From Lachnospiraceae bacterium (GTDB lineage: Bacteria; Bacillota; Clostridia; Lachnospirales; Lachnospiraceae), in NCBI GenBank assembly GCA_017621975.1, contig JAGARW010000120.1, positions 1 through 45,229 on the forward strand: a DNA stretch of 45,229 bases, given 5' to 3'. The position numbers and the translations under genes were made by a program. This document shows, piece by piece, positions 34,130 to 44,533 of this stretch (position 1 is the stretch's first letter; each line of letters starts with the position of its first letter). The notes beneath the pieces are model-generated. The model had not been told where the DNA came from. It did no database searches and saw only the letters and a list, made by a program, of their open reading frames with translations.

Positions 34130-34912
34130 TCAGCCGTTCAGTCTGCCAAGCTGGTTCACTGCAATATCAAGCGAGCTATCGTATGTCTGCACAACCTTCT
34201 GATTTGTCTCATATGCCCTCGAAACGTTGATCATATCTACCATTTCCTTCACGACCTGTACATTGGAATGTTCCAGATAACCGGAAATCACACGTGCGTC
34301 GCTGTCTGTCTCAGTCGCTCCTTCTACTGTCTGAAAAAGATTCTCTCCGTAGTGCTCAAGATAATTATAATCTTCAAAATCAGTAATGCCGATCGTTGCG
34401 ACACTGCTGCCATCCTGCCAGATCGTTCCGTCCTCTGTAATCTCCGCCGGCAAAAGCGGATCTAACTCAATCTGTTCGCCCCTGTCGCTCAGAACGAAAT
34501 CACCGTCCTTCGTTACAAGATAGCCTTCCTCCGTCAGCGTAAAATTACCGTCCCGCGTATATTTGGTAGAAGTAACGCCGGCCTTGTTCGTAAATTCGAT
34601 TGCAAAGAAACCTGACCCTGCAATCGCCAAATCAAATGTATTTTCCGTTTCCTTTAAAGGTCCTTCCGAATAATCGGTATAATTCTCACCGATCTTGACG
34701 CCCATGCTCATTGCGCCGATCCTGCGCGCCAGATTGGGCGTCTCCGACGTATCCTTGATCTTATAAGCAAGCACGTCGTGAAACGACTGAGACGTCGCTC
34801 CTTCTTTTTTATAACCTACGGTCGCACTGTTGGCGAGGTTGTTTGTCAAAGTATCCATTCTATGCTGCTCGTTCACCATGCCTGTATAGGCCGTATACAA
34901 CCCTTTTAACAT
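34130..34912 (-). CDS. flgF: Flagellar basal-body rod protein (FlgF / FlhO type)
   Basis: 260 aa. N-terminal GLYTAYTGMVNEQHRMDTLTNNLANSATVGYKKEG and C-terminal SGYLEHSNVQVVKEMVDMINVSRAYETNQKVVQ helices, with the central FDLAIAGSGFFAIEF and YTRDGNFTL strands. It is shorter than the next gene and diverges in the N-terminal motif (ATVGYKK), which fits FlgF or Bacillus FlhO, proximal rod. AAGGGGAG precedes the ATG. It lies 67 nt downstream of mbl. Confidence 0.88.
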   Translation of the reverse strand: MLKGLYTAYTGMVNEQHRMDTLTNNLANSATVGYKKEGATSQSFHDVLAYKIKDTSETPNLARRIGAMSMGVKIGENYTDYSEGPLKETENTFDLAIAGSGFFAIEFTNKAGVTSTKYTRDGNFTLTEEGYLVTKDGDFVLSDRGEQIELDPLLPAEITEDGTIWQDGSSVATIGITDFEDYNYLEHYGENLFQTVEGATETDSDARVISGYLEHSNVQVVKEMVDMINVSRAYETNQKVVQTYDSSLDIAVNQLGRLNG

Positions 34913-34979
34913 ATTGCTCCCCTTTTCCGCGCCCGCTTATACCGCGCGCTTTAACACGTTTGCAGGCTGATACTGCAAA

Positions 34980-35975
34980 TCAATTTTCGTCTCTGTAGCC
35001 CGCAAGAAATTCTACATATTTTCCGGTGCCGATCGCAACTGCCGTCATCGGATCTTCCGCTGTCATTGTGTTAATGCCTGTCTTTGCTTCAATCAGATCC
35101 TCCAGACCGCGGAGCAGACTGCCGCCTCCCGTCAGAACGATTCCTCTGTCCGCAATATCCGCCGCCAACTCCGGAGGCGTTTTTTCCAGTACGCTGTGAA
35201 TCGTCTCAATAATCTGTGAGGTTGTCTCCTTTAATGCCTCTTCCGTTTCCTCAGAGGAAACCTTAATCGTCTTCGGCAGACCTGTTACAAGATTCCTGCC
35301 TCTGACGTCCATATAATCAACTTCCGCCCGTTTATAAGCGGAACCGATCTTAATCTTCAAGTCTTCCGCCGTCCGCTCTCCGATCAGCAGATTATGCTTT
35401 TTACGCATATAGCGTACGATCGCCTCGTCAAAATCATCGCCTGCGATCTTAATGGAAGCGCTGACTACCGTACCGCCGAGAGAAATCACGGCAATATCCG
35501 ACGTACCGCCGCCAATATCCACGATCATATTGCCGCACGGTTTGGAAATATCAATCCCTGCGCCGATCGCCGCCGCAATCGGTTCTTCAATGATAGAAAC
35601 CTCGCGCGCCCCCGCCTGATAGGTTGCATCCTCCACCGCTTTCTTTTCTACTTCCGTAACGCCGCTCGGAACGCATACTGCAATGCGCGGCTTGCGAAAT
35701 GTCTTTTTGCCGAGCGCCTTCTGGATGAAGTATTTCATCATCTTTTCCGTAACCGTATAATCGGAAATAACGCCCTGGCGCAGCGGACGCACCGCTACGA
35801 TATTGCCCGGCGTCCTTCCAAGCATCAGCCTTGCATCCTCGCCGATCGCTTTAATTCTATTCGTATCTCTGTCGAATGCAACGACAGAGGGTTCCTTCAA
35901 TACAACGCCTTTTCCTCTTATATATACAAGAATACTCGCCGTTCCCAAATCGATGCCGATATCCGTATACTGCAT
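34980..35975 (-). CDS. mbl: MreB/Mbl family actin-like rod-shape protein
   Basis: 331 aa. Actin fold: phosphate-1 loop IGIDLGTASILVYIRGKG, connect-1 region, phosphate-2 loop MIVDIGGGTSDIAVISLGG, and the adenosine motif GIVLTGGGSLLRGLE. SIIEEPIAAAIGAGIDI is the standard MreB core. Polymerises under the membrane to guide cell-wall elongation. The choice of Mbl over MreB rests on synteny with the two rod genes (Bacillus mbl-flhO-flhP), not on sequence alone. First gene of the flagellar-shape operon. Confidence 0.9.
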   Translation of the reverse strand: MQYTDIGIDLGTASILVYIRGKGVVLKEPSVVAFDRDTNRIKAIGEDARLMLGRTPGNIVAVRPLRQGVISDYTVTEKMMKYFIQKALGKKTFRKPRIAVCVPSGVTEVEKKAVEDATYQAGAREVSIIEEPIAAAIGAGIDISKPCGNMIVDIGGGTSDIAVISLGGTVVSASIKIAGDDFDEAIVRYMRKKHNLLIGERTAEDLKIKIGSAYKRAEVDYMDVRGRNLVTGLPKTIKVSSEETEEALKETTSQIIETIHSVLEKTPPELAADIADRGIVLTGGGSLLRGLEDLIEAKTGINTMTAEDPMTAVAIGTGKYVEFLAGYRDEN

Positions 35976-36074
35976 AATCCTAACCCCTTTCTAATGCTAT
36001 CTATCATAATATTTACCAAATGTCTGCTCTTTAAACAAAAAAACTGACATAGAAACATCCTGCGACGTTATAAC

Positions 36075-36102
36075 ATTATAACCTAAAGCGGCGCATTTTC
36101 AA
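36075..36102 (-). promoter_or_regulatory. Sigma-A promoter of mbl
   Basis: Minus strand TTGAAA (36102-36097), 16 bp, perfect TATAAT (36080-36075). The leader to the ATG is about 95 nt. Confidence 0.75.
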
Positions 36103-36145
36103 AGGGTTTTCCAAAAATTCACAAAAAATTAAAGAACGCAGTCAA

Positions 36146-36280
36146 TCAAGCAGATCCTTCTGCCCATTCACCGCGTCCATGCTGCTTTGATTCGTTTGTA
36201 TCTGTTTTGCTGTACCAAGCATATTTTAAAAACCCAAACAGTAATCTGTAGTCCTGAATATCAATATCTTTTCCTGACAT
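36146..36280 (-). CDS. Small ORF, 44 aa, unknown
   Basis: The frame opens MSGKDIDIQDYRLLFG and continues FLKYAWYSKTDTNESKQHG, ending EWAEGSA. It begins 7 nt after the stop of the next gene upstream on the same strand, with only a weak purine-rich ribosome site (GATGATG), so it would depend on coupling. The amino-acid mix looks protein-like rather than random, but it could be the remnant of a longer gene. No family recognised. Confidence 0.4.
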   Translation of the reverse strand: MSGKDIDIQDYRLLFGFLKYAWYSKTDTNESKQHGRGEWAEGSA

Positions 36281-36287
36281 ACATCAT

Positions 36288-37148
36288 CTAATCAATTTTC
36301 ACTCCGTATACATAATTCGACGGATATTCCAAGCACCATAAATCCTCCCCATACGGAATATCCAACGTATGATTTTCGCTTAATACATATTCTTTGCCAT
36401 TAAGCTTAAATACGCTTCCCGGCTCATAATTCATAAGCTGATATCCTGTTGACGTGATACTCTCATATTTACTGTCATATCTTTCTTTTGAATGAATCAC
36501 TCCTCCTGTTTCACTTGCGGAATAATATTGAGTAGCCTCTCTTTCTCCCATTTTGACAGTAAAGAAGCCTTGTTCCATTCCAGCCTCATCCATAAACTCC
36601 CGCACTTCATCGCTGGACCATGTAAGACCATAGTAAACAGGGTCCCTACTCATCATGTACCGCCAGAATTTAGAATAATTTTGCGCTGTCGCATCATGTT
36701 CAGCGCCTCGGATATATTCTGAATACGGCGTTCCCACACACTTATCGTTCGTGAATAATATATGTTCTCTCCCATCGGACGACACATACTTAAAATAATG
36801 ATTCTGTCCGAAATCGATGGTATTATTGCAGGCTTTCACCTCCGACAAGGTATTTACATCAATTTCAGGAATCTGATCCGCCGTAAAGCGATACCCTTCG
36901 TATTCATATACATCCCCATGTTTTTTAACTTTAGACATATCACGATTAATAAGCAACAACAGCGTATCCGAAATATATGTGCTTTTTTTCACAGTAAACG
37001 GCGAATACAATCCGGCATCGTTCATCCCGCTTTGGCTTTTTATAAACATATCCCGTTGGCTTCTGTCAGTCTTCTGCCCTAACAAAATACGGACCGCCGT
37101 TCGCTGTTGATTAATCCGATATTCTTCATTGATACGATTAACATTCAT
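36288..37148 (-). CDS. Hypothetical protein in an AT-rich block
   Basis: 286 aa. The ATG at 37148 has AGGGG about 8 nt upstream; a GTG 9 bp earlier would leave no ribosome site. The N-terminus is MNVNRINEEYRINQQR, rich in Asn/Arg/Gln; no signal peptide or membrane segment. The centre has DVYEYEGYRFTADQIPEID, NHYFKYVSSDGREHILFTND and many Tyr residues, and the C-terminus is beta-rich with LWCLEYPSNYVYGV. No motif I can assign. Base and codon use are visibly more AT-rich than in mbl and uvrA on either side, which suggests lateral acquisition (inference). The nearest neighbours on both sides are core genes in the same direction. Confidence 0.65.
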   Translation of the reverse strand: MNVNRINEEYRINQQRTAVRILLGQKTDRSQRDMFIKSQSGMNDAGLYSPFTVKKSTYISDTLLLLINRDMSKVKKHGDVYEYEGYRFTADQIPEIDVNTLSEVKACNNTIDFGQNHYFKYVSSDGREHILFTNDKCVGTPYSEYIRGAEHDATAQNYSKFWRYMMSRDPVYYGLTWSSDEVREFMDEAGMEQGFFTVKMGEREATQYYSASETGGVIHSKERYDSKYESITSTGYQLMNYEPGSVFKLNGKEYVLSENHTLDIPYGEDLWCLEYPSNYVYGVKID

Positions 37149-37173
37149 CAGCACCACCCCTGTTCAAAGCCGC

Positions 37174-37308
37174 TTACTGTGTAATGACAATATCATCCTC
37201 AACATATGTGGACACTACAGGATAAGCATAAAACAATTCAATCGATGGGGTAAATGACGTCGTTTTACGATAATCAATCTCACCCCTTGAATGGGAGCCT
37301 GCAAATAC
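37174..37308 (-). pseudogene. Headless 44-codon coding remnant
   Basis: Reading the minus strand from 37308, an open frame of 44 codons opens VFAGSHSRGEIDYRK, continues SIELFYAYPVVST and ends EDDIVITQ before a TAA at 37174. An in-frame TAG sits immediately before it and there is no start codon or ribosome site. The sequence is protein-like, so it is probably the 3' end of a decayed gene upstream of the hypothetical gene at 36288-37148. It could also be chance. Confidence 0.35.
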
Positions 37309-37400
37309 CTATTAACTAATAAACTGATTTAATGTATGAAAATATCTCATTTTCATTGATAAATATTTTAACTTTATATCGGCAATTCCATGCAAAAGCT

Positions 37401-40253
37401 TTAGGCTCTTTCCAGCATTTTTTTCACATAAATCCCGGTATAAGAATTCGGATTCTCCGCTACCTGCTCCGGCGTGCCTTCCGCTATGACCGTGCCGCCG
37501 CCGTCGCCTCCTTCCGGTCCGATATCGATAATATAGTCCGCCGTTTTGATCACGTCAAGATTATGCTCGATGACGACGACCGTATTGCCGCCCTCCGTCA
37601 GACGGCGCAGGATCTCGACCAGCTTATGCACATCGGCAAAATGAAGCCCTGTCGTCGGCTCGTCCAAAATATAGATCGTCCTGCCCGTACTGCGTCTGCT
37701 CAGCTCCGTCGCCAGCTTGATACGCTGCGCCTCGCCGCCCGAAAGCGTCGTTGACGGCTGTCCGAGTTTGATATAAGAAAGCCCTACGTCATACAGCGTC
37801 TGTATTTTATTCTGGATCGACGGTACGTTTTCAAAAAAGGTCACCGCCTCTTCCACCGTCATGTCAAGCACGTCGTAAATGCTCTTGCCTTTGTATTTCA
37901 CTTCCAGCGTTTCTCTGTTGTAACGTTTTCCTTCGCAGACCTCGCAAGGCACGTAAACGTCGGGCAGGAAATGCATCTCGATCTTAATAATGCCGTCGCC
38001 GCTGCACGCTTCGCATCGACCGCCCTTCACATTGAAGCTGAATCTGCCCTTCTTATATCCTCTGGCGCGGGCGTCCTGCGTTCCCGCAAACAGATCTCTG
38101 ATCTGATCGAATACGCCCGTATAAGTCGCCGGGTTGGAACGGGGCGTCCTGCCGATCGGCGACTGATCGATCGCAATGACTTTATCGAGCTGCTCCATCC
38201 CGTCGATCCGTTCATGCTTTCCGGGTATCGTTCTCGCACGGTTCAGCGTTCTTGCAAGGCTCTTATATAAAATCTCATTGACAAGCGAGCTTTTCCCGGA
38301 ACCCGATACGCCCGTTACGCAGGTCATAATGCCGAGCGGGATATTGACGTCTATCTTTTTCAGGTTATTTTCCGCCGCCTTACGGATCGTCAGATAACCT
38401 GTCGGTTCCTTCCGCACCTCCGGCACCGGAATCTTCATTTTACCGCTCAGATACTGTCCCGTAACGGAACCCGGAACCTGCATGATCTCCTCCGCCGTTC
38501 CGCACGCTACGACTTCGCCGCCGTGGGAACCCGCGCCGGGACCGATATCGACGACATAATCCGCCTCGCGCATCGTATCCTCGTCGTGCTCCACAACAAT
38601 CAGTGTATTGCCCAGATCGCGCAGATTTTTCAACGTTGCAAGCAGTTTATCGTTATCTCTTTGATGAAGGCCGATACTCGGTTCGTCAAGAATGTAGCAG
38701 ACGCCGACGAGTCCCGAACCGATCTGCGTTGCCAGACGGATACGCTGCGCCTCGCCGCCGGAAAGCGTACCGGTAGCGCGGGAAAGCGACAGATATTCCA
38801 GTCCGACGTCTACGAGAAATCCGACTCTTGCGCGGATTTCCTTCAGGATCTGTCTTCCGATGATCTGCTGATTTTCCGTCAGCTTCATCTCCTGTAAGAA
38901 AGCGTACAGACCGCGGATCGACATCGAAGTGATCTCATATATATTTTTGTTGCAGACCGTAACGGCAAGCGACTCTTTTTTCAGACGCTGCCCTTTGCAT
39001 TCCTTACACGGCGTAATGCGCATAAAAGTCTCATATTCCTGCTTTGAAAGATCGGAAGCCGTCTCGCGGTAACGGCGTTCTACATTTTTGATCAGTCCGT
39101 CAAACGCAACCGGATAAACGCCTTCTCCGCGCTGTCCTTTATAATGCACTTGCACTTCTTTTCCGCCCGTACCGTAAATTAAAATATCGTGTATTTTTTC
39201 AGGATATTCCCCAAACGGCGTATCCAGATCAAACCCGTATTCTTTTGCCAGCGCCTGCAGGATCGCGTTTGTAAAGCTGCCCGGATCGGCGCACGACTGC
39301 CAGCCGAGCACGGTGATCGCGCCCTCGTTGATACTGAGCGACTTGTCGGGAATCATCAGGTCCTCGTCAAATTCCATCTTATAACCGAGTCCAAAGCAGA
39401 CCGGGCAAGCTCCGAACGGATTATTAAACGAAAAGCTGCGCGGTTCAATCTCTTCAATGCTGATTCCGCAGTCCGGGCAGGAAAAGCTCTGGCTGAAATT
39501 CAACGGCTGTCCGCCGATCACATCCGCCTGAAGCAGTCCGTCGGAAACGGCAAGCGCATTTTCCACGGAATCGGTAAGACGCCGTTCAATGCCCGCTTTG
39601 ACAACAAGGCGGTCTATGACGATCTCAATATAATGCTTGTTGTTTTTCTCAAGCTTGATCTCTTCCGTCAGCTCGTACAGGTTGCCGTCGATACGCACGC
39701 GCACATATCCGCTCCGTTTCGCGCGCTCCAATACTTTGACATGCTCGCCTTTCCTGCCGCGCACAACCGGAGCAAGAAGCTGGATTTTTGTTCCTTCCGG
39801 CAGCGCCATGATCTGATCGACCATCTGATCGACAGACTGCTTTTTGATCTCCCTGCCGCATTTATAGCAGTGCGGCGTACCGATCCTCGCATACAAAAGC
39901 CGGAAATAGTCATAAATCTCCGTTACAGTTCCGACTGTAGAGCGCGGATTGCGGTTGGTAGATTTCTGATCGATCGAAATCGCGGGGGAAAGCCCTTCTA
40001 TTTTTTCCACATCCGGCTTTTCCATCTGTCCGAGGAACTGTCTCGCATACGAAGACAGGGATTCCATATATCTCCGCTGGCCCTCCGCATAGATCGTATC
40101 AAAGGCAAGGGAAGACTTTCCCGATCCCGACAGCCCGGTCAGTACGACCAGTTCGTTCCGCGGAATATCTACGTTGATATTTTTTAAATTATGTTCGTTG
40201 GCGCCTCGAATTTTGATATATTCCTTCGGGCGCATCTTTTTTATCTCACTCAT
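37401..40253 (-). CDS. uvrA: Excinuclease ABC subunit A
   Basis: 950 aa. Two ABC ATPase modules: Walker [10 protein letters not shown] near residue 38 and GVSGSGKSS near 650; signatures [12 protein letters not shown] and [12 protein letters not shown]; Walker [11 protein letters not shown] and [10 protein letters not shown]. Zinc modules CPDC...CPVC near 260-285 and CEAC...CEVC near 745-770. Damage sensor of nucleotide excision repair. The ATG at 40253 overlaps the uvrB stop by 8 nt and has a GGAG site inside uvrB, so translation is coupled. Confidence 0.97.
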   Translation of the reverse strand: MSEIKKMRPKEYIKIRGANEHNLKNINVDIPRNELVVLTGLSGSGKSSLAFDTIYAEGQRRYMESLSSYARQFLGQMEKPDVEKIEGLSPAISIDQKSTNRNPRSTVGTVTEIYDYFRLLYARIGTPHCYKCGREIKKQSVDQMVDQIMALPEGTKIQLLAPVVRGRKGEHVKVLERAKRSGYVRVRIDGNLYELTEEIKLEKNNKHYIEIVIDRLVVKAGIERRLTDSVENALAVSDGLLQADVIGGQPLNFSQSFSCPDCGISIEEIEPRSFSFNNPFGACPVCFGLGYKMEFDEDLMIPDKSLSINEGAITVLGWQSCADPGSFTNAILQALAKEYGFDLDTPFGEYPEKIHDILIYGTGGKEVQVHYKGQRGEGVYPVAFDGLIKNVERRYRETASDLSKQEYETFMRITPCKECKGQRLKKESLAVTVCNKNIYEITSMSIRGLYAFLQEMKLTENQQIIGRQILKEIRARVGFLVDVGLEYLSLSRATGTLSGGEAQRIRLATQIGSGLVGVCYILDEPSIGLHQRDNDKLLATLKNLRDLGNTLIVVEHDEDTMREADYVVDIGPGAGSHGGEVVACGTAEEIMQVPGSVTGQYLSGKMKIPVPEVRKEPTGYLTIRKAAENNLKKIDVNIPLGIMTCVTGVSGSGKSSLVNEILYKSLARTLNRARTIPGKHERIDGMEQLDKVIAIDQSPIGRTPRSNPATYTGVFDQIRDLFAGTQDARARGYKKGRFSFNVKGGRCEACSGDGIIKIEMHFLPDVYVPCEVCEGKRYNRETLEVKYKGKSIYDVLDMTVEEAVTFFENVPSIQNKIQTLYDVGLSYIKLGQPSTTLSGGEAQRIKLATELSRRSTGRTIYILDEPTTGLHFADVHKLVEILRRLTEGGNTVVVIEHNLDVIKTADYIIDIGPEGGDGGGTVIAEGTPEQVAENPNSYTGIYVKKMLERA

Positions 40254-42243
40254 CGTCTTTCTCCAATTCCAGTAAATGCTTCTTTAAGTCGATCAACTGA
40301 TCACGCAGCACGGCGGCCGTTTCAAAGTCAAGCTCTGCTGCCGCTTTTTTCATCTTCTTCTGTAAATCAGAAATCAGCTTTTCCAGTTCTTCGCGATCCA
40401 TCGATTCCGGATCTTTTTCAAGCGCGATCTCTTCTTTTGCCACTTCCTTGGAAATGCTGATCAGATCGCGGACTGCCTTTTTGATCGTCTGCGGCGTAAT
40501 GCCGTGCTCTTCGTTATATTTTTTCTGAATTTCCCGACGCCGATTCGTTTCGTCGATCGCCGCGCGCATGGAATCCGTCATCGCATCCGCGTACATAATG
40601 ACATGTCCTTCCGCGTTGCGGGCTGCGCGCCCGATCGTCTGAATCAACGACGTTTCGGACCGCAGGAATCCTTCTTTATCAGCATCCAAAATTGCTACAA
40701 GAGAAATTTCAGGAATATCAAGCCCCTCCCGCAGCAGATTGATGCCGACCAGCACATCGAACACATCGAGACGCATATCGCGAATGATCTCCGCGCGCTC
40801 CAGCGTATCAATATCGGAATGCAGATATTTTACCCGGATTCCGACCTCCCGCATATAATCCGTCAGGTCCTCCGCCATCCGCTTCGTCAGCGTTGTAATC
40901 AATATTTTATTTTTCTTTTCTACCTCTTTGTTGACTTCCGAGATCAGATCGTCGATCTGTCCCTCTACCGGACGCACAAAAATCTCGGGATCGAGCAGCC
41001 CCGTCGGACGTATGATCTGCTCGGCTCTCAGCAGCTCATGTTCTTCCTCATACGCGGCCGGCGTTGCGGAAACAAACAGAAGCTGATCGATATGCTCCTC
41101 AAACTCATGGAACGCCAGCGGTCTGTTGTCCAGCGCGGACGGCAGCCGGAACCCATAATCGACAAGCGTCGTTTTCCTCGACCGGTCCCCGGAATACATT
41201 GCGCCGATCTGCGGTATCGTCATATGCGATTCGTCTATAATAATGAGATAATCATCTTTAAAATAATCCATCAGCGTCATCGGCGGCGCTCCCGGCGCCG
41301 AATTGTTCAAATGACGGGAATAGTTCTCAATACCGGAACAAAAGCCCGTTTCACGCAGCATCTCAATATCGAAATTCGTACGCTCCGAAATACGCTGCGC
41401 TTCCAGAAGCTTGTCCTCGCCTTTGAAGTAACGCACCCGCTCTTCCAACTCTTTCCCGATCGTCTCGCACGCATGATTGATCTTTTCCTGCGGCACAACG
41501 TAATGAGACGCCGGAAAAATAGCCACGTGCTCCAGATAAGCGTGCACCTTCCCTGTCAGAATATCGACCTCCGCGATCCGGTCGATCTCGTCTCCGAAAA
41601 ATTCGATCCGAATCAGATAATCCCCGCCCTGCGCGGGATATACTTCCACAACGTCGCCCCTGACACGGAAATTGCATCGCTCAATATCCATATCGTTTCG
41701 GTTGTACTGCATATCGATCAGCTCCCGGATCACGGCGTCCCTGTCCTTGACCATACCCGGCCGCAGGGAAACGATCATCTCCTGATAATCGTCGGGGCTT
41801 CCCAGACCATAAATGCACGATACGCTCGCCACAACGACTACGTCCCGCCGCTCAGTCAGAGACGCCGTCGCGGAAAGGCGCAGCTTGTCAATCTCATCAT
41901 TGATCGAAGAATCCTTCGCAATATAAGTGTCCGTACTCGGCACATACGCCTCAGGCTGATAATAGTCGTAGTAGGACACAAAATATTCTACCGCGTTATT
42001 GGGAAAAAATTCTTTAAACTCCCCATAAAGCTGTCCCGCAAGCGTCTTGTTATGCGCGATGACAAGCGTCGGTTTATTCAGCCGGGCGATGATGTTCGCC
42101 ATCGTGAACGTCTTACCGGAGCCGGTCACGCCAAGCAGCGTCTGAAACTGATTGCCCGCCTCAAAGCCGGCGACAAGCGCATCGATCGCCTGCGGCTGAT
42201 CGCCGGTGGGGGCATATTCTGATACTAGTTCAAAGTAATCCAT
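40246..42243 (-). CDS. uvrB: Excinuclease ABC subunit B
   Basis: 665 aa. Walker [10 protein letters not shown] near residue 41, the DNA-clamping beta-hairpin region [24 protein letters not shown] motif II, helicase motifs ending [13 protein letters not shown], and the C-terminal UVR domain ([20 protein letters not shown]) that recruits UvrC. First gene of the uvrB-uvrA operon; AGGAGAG precedes the ATG. No Bacillus-type LexA box (GAAC-N4-GTTC) is visible in the 55 bp upstream; a short palindrome GAATGTATTC (42263-42272) is there instead. Confidence 0.97.
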   Translation of the reverse strand: MDYFELVSEYAPTGDQPQAIDALVAGFEAGNQFQTLLGVTGSGKTFTMANIIARLNKPTLVIAHNKTLAGQLYGEFKEFFPNNAVEYFVSYYDYYQPEAYVPSTDTYIAKDSSINDEIDKLRLSATASLTERRDVVVVASVSCIYGLGSPDDYQEMIVSLRPGMVKDRDAVIRELIDMQYNRNDMDIERCNFRVRGDVVEVYPAQGGDYLIRIEFFGDEIDRIAEVDILTGKVHAYLEHVAIFPASHYVVPQEKINHACETIGKELEERVRYFKGEDKLLEAQRISERTNFDIEMLRETGFCSGIENYSRHLNNSAPGAPPMTLMDYFKDDYLIIIDESHMTIPQIGAMYSGDRSRKTTLVDYGFRLPSALDNRPLAFHEFEEHIDQLLFVSATPAAYEEEHELLRAEQIIRPTGLLDPEIFVRPVEGQIDDLISEVNKEVEKKNKILITTLTKRMAEDLTDYMREVGIRVKYLHSDIDTLERAEIIRDMRLDVFDVLVGINLLREGLDIPEISLVAILDADKEGFLRSETSLIQTIGRAARNAEGHVIMYADAMTDSMRAAIDETNRRREIQKKYNEEHGITPQTIKKAVRDLISISKEVAKEEIALEKDPESMDREELEKLISDLQKKMKKAAAELDFETAAVLRDQLIDLKKHLLELEKDDE

Positions 42244-42298
42244 GAAATCTCTCCTATGAATACATTCGTTAACTTACAAACCGATCGTAACATCTTTT

Positions 42299-43306
42299 CT
42301 AATCTTCTCCCTTAAGATATTTTTCAACTTCTTTATCAAATTCAGAAACATATTCTCGATCCTGTTTAACTCTAAAAACTTCATACTCTTTATTAGCTTT
42401 CTCTATAGCAGTATCATGCGATATATGTCCATTCCCTGATAATACCTTACGTCGATTATTCACCAAGAACTGATTTATCTGATCTACCCAATCTTGCATA
42501 CTCATTAATATTTCATCCTCAGCCATCAACTCTGCATAGTCAATAAACATGGTTACCAGTCTGTTCAAGCGAGACAATTCTTTCTCATTTAAATAATTCT
42601 TAGCAATTCCAATATCACGTTTTAAAACCTTTCCATTAGGTGCATCTTTCCACGTAGTAAGTCCCATTACAGGTTTTTCTGAATCCGCCCGTTCATATAT
42701 TAATTCTGCCGCGGTTTTCCCAGTAACCGCAAAATGAAGTTTATTCTGGACAAAAGCATAAAAATTCTTTGTTGTTTCACTATTCTTATCATAATCATAA
42801 CTACATTGCTCAAAAACATCTGTAATTTTTTGATAAGCTCTTCGCTCACTCGCTCTAATTTCGCGAATACGCTCCAGCAATTCATCAAAATAATCTTTTC
42901 CGAAAGGCTTGCCATTTTTTAGCATATCATCATTTAAAACGAATCCTTTTGTAATATACTCTTTTAATGTTTTAGTAGCCCACTGCCTAAAACGCGTAGC
43001 TTTTTTAGAATTTACCCGATATCCGACTGCTATAATAGCATCAAGATTATAAAGCTCTTGCTCGCGCTTGACATTTCTATTCCCCTCCTTTTGAACTATT
43101 TCCATTTTGGAAACAGTTGACTCTTTTATAAGTTCTTCATCCTCAAATATATTAGACAAATGCTTTGAAATAGCTGGTACATTAACATCAAACAACTCTG
43201 CCATCGCCTTCTGTGTCATCCAAAAAGTTTCATCCTTAAAAATTACATTTACACATATATTTGTATCTTCTATCTGATATAGGACAATTTCATGTTTCTT
43301 GTTCAT
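42299..43306 (-). CDS. RhuM family (virulence-associated) protein
   Basis: 335 aa. N-terminal part (about 15-125) contains TFWMTQKAMAELFDVNVPAISKHL, a helix-turn-helix-like block, then YNLDAIIAVGYRVNSKKATRFRQWATKTLKEYI, the standard RhuM core. The C-terminal half has FYAFVQNKLHFAVTGKTAAELIYERAD and RLVTMFIDYAELMA. The molecular role of this family is not settled; it often accompanies restriction-modification or other accessory loci (from memory). Codon use is markedly AT-rich (many ATA, TTA, AAA) compared with uvrB and the chemotaxis genes, a sign of transfer. AGGAG precedes the ATG. No partner gene lies beside it. Confidence 0.85.
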   Translation of the reverse strand: MNKKHEIVLYQIEDTNICVNVIFKDETFWMTQKAMAELFDVNVPAISKHLSNIFEDEELIKESTVSKMEIVQKEGNRNVKREQELYNLDAIIAVGYRVNSKKATRFRQWATKTLKEYITKGFVLNDDMLKNGKPFGKDYFDELLERIREIRASERRAYQKITDVFEQCSYDYDKNSETTKNFYAFVQNKLHFAVTGKTAAELIYERADSEKPVMGLTTWKDAPNGKVLKRDIGIAKNYLNEKELSRLNRLVTMFIDYAELMAEDEILMSMQDWVDQINQFLVNNRRKVLSGNGHISHDTAIEKANKEYEVFRVKQDREYVSEFDKEVEKYLKGED

Positions 43307-43528
43307 TCCTATTCTTCTCCTCTAACTTACAATCTGAAGCGTCGATTCCGATTTTTATACTACCATCTTAATATTCTACTATATAGTGTTACCTTCCCCA
43401 TTGTTCGCCGCACACGCGCGGCAAATTTTATAAAAATCAAATTTTAGTAGCAACAGTATAGCACACCGTTTTCAAAAAGTACAGAAGGAATCGAATGTTT
43501 GTTCTGTGCTTTGCTCCCAAAAAGATTC

Positions 43529-43557
43529 TTTACATAAATCCAACTTCCGTTTATACT
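43529..43557 (+). promoter_or_regulatory. Promoter of the CheX-like/CheY pair
   Basis: TTTACA (43529-43534), 17 bp, TATACT (43552-43557). The rest of the 328-bp gap from 43307 holds no gene; a small GCCGC/GCGGC hairpin lies at 43407-43422. Confidence 0.7.
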
Positions 43558-43634
43558 AAAATAGTCAGAAAATATATTAATTTTCTTGTTTTATGAATAG
43601 AAGCAAAAGCTAAATCATATATGGGGGAAACAAT

Positions 43635-44504
43635 ATGGTAGAGTACATACTCGGCAATTATCTTGTAGCAAACGGCAAGATCACGGCAGAGCAGTTGGAA
43701 AACGCTCTGGTGAGACAGGATTGTGTACGCGCAAAGCTTGATCTGATCGCAGTTGCGGAAGGAATGCTGACTTTAGAACAGGCAGACGAGATCAACAGAC
43801 TGTTGGCGGACCCGGACGAATTTGGCAACATTGCCATAGCAAAGGGCTTCCTGAACGAGGCGCAGGTAAGCAAGCTTTCAAAAAAGCGGGGAAACGGCTA
43901 TATGATGTTTATTCAGGCTCTGGTAGACAGCGGTTATCTGCCAATTTCTGAAATAGATTCCTTTGTTGACGAATTCCGCCGCGCAAATCACTACAGTCAT
44001 TCTGAAATGGATGCTCTCAAGAGCGATAACGCTGACCGCATCGTTCCCTTATTCATACCGGGAGAAGGAAGCGAGTTTATCGAAATCGTTTCTCTTGTAA
44101 TCAATACCGCGATCCGCTTGATCGACAGGCATATTTATATCGGCAAGGCAGAAATTACTGACGTTTTTCCTTCAAAGGATCATGTCAGTCAGACGCTGGT
44201 TGGCTGGAGCGGCATGATAAACGCTCTATCGGAAGGCGACGGCGCACTTCTGACGCTCGCTTCCATCTTTGCTCAGGAAGAGTTCGAACAGCTTGATCAG
44301 GACGCTTTAGACGCGGCAGGAGAATTTCTGAACTCCGTTAATGGCTTATACGCTTCTTCATTAAGCTCGGAAGGCTGTTTTCTTGAACTGTCGCCGCCCG
44401 ATTATGGCATTCTTACGACAGAATTAAATCCGGCAATCTGCAAAGTACCTCTTTATATAGGCAGCCAATGTTTCTATTTTACAGCGGCAAAAGCCGCCTA
44501 TTAA
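43635..44504 (+). CDS. CheC/CheX-type phosphatase fused to an N-terminal four-repeat domain
   Basis: 289 aa. Residues 1-115 consist of four repeats of 28-29 residues whose central glycines are G14, G43, G71 and G100, each of the form L-x-LV-xxG-x-hxxxEh. The first, ILGNYLVANGKITAEQLENA followed by LVRQ, closely matches the c-di-GMP-binding MshEN motif (RLGxx, two aliphatics, xxG, ending LxxxLxxQ). Residues 130-289 are CheX-like, with the phosphatase signature D-x3-E230-x2-N233-x20-P254 (GEFLNSVNG...ELSPP). CheC/CheX proteins dephosphorylate CheY-P. A CheY-like gene follows after 29 nt. Start fixed by GGGGGAA before the ATG. The c-di-GMP idea is inference; the phosphatase motif is seen. Confidence 0.8.
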   Translation: MVEYILGNYLVANGKITAEQLENALVRQDCVRAKLDLIAVAEGMLTLEQADEINRLLADPDEFGNIAIAKGFLNEAQVSKLSKKRGNGYMMFIQALVDSGYLPISEIDSFVDEFRRANHYSHSEMDALKSDNADRIVPLFIPGEGSEFIEIVSLVINTAIRLIDRHIYIGKAEITDVFPSKDHVSQTLVGWSGMINALSEGDGALLTLASIFAQEEFEQLDQDALDAAGEFLNSVNGLYASSLSSEGCFLELSPPDYGILTTELNPAICKVPLYIGSQCFYFTAAKAAY

Positions 44505-44533
44505 AAACGACAACAGGAATGGAGGAAGGTAAA

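Noticed and set aside
40504-42222. Open frame of 572 codons on the plus strand opposite uvrB
   Set aside because: It is the exact antisense of a full-length, motif-complete uvrB; its translation is rich in Arg/His/Ile without domain features. Its openness follows from uvrB codon composition.
42244-42298. LexA/DinR box upstream of uvrB
   Set aside because: No GAAC-N4-GTTC-type site. The palindrome GAATGTATTC has the wrong spacing; it may be another operator but cannot be called.
43407-43430. Small GC hairpin between rhuM and the CheX-like gene as a terminator
   Set aside because: The stem is only 5 bp and the following run is AAATTTT rather than a clean T tract.
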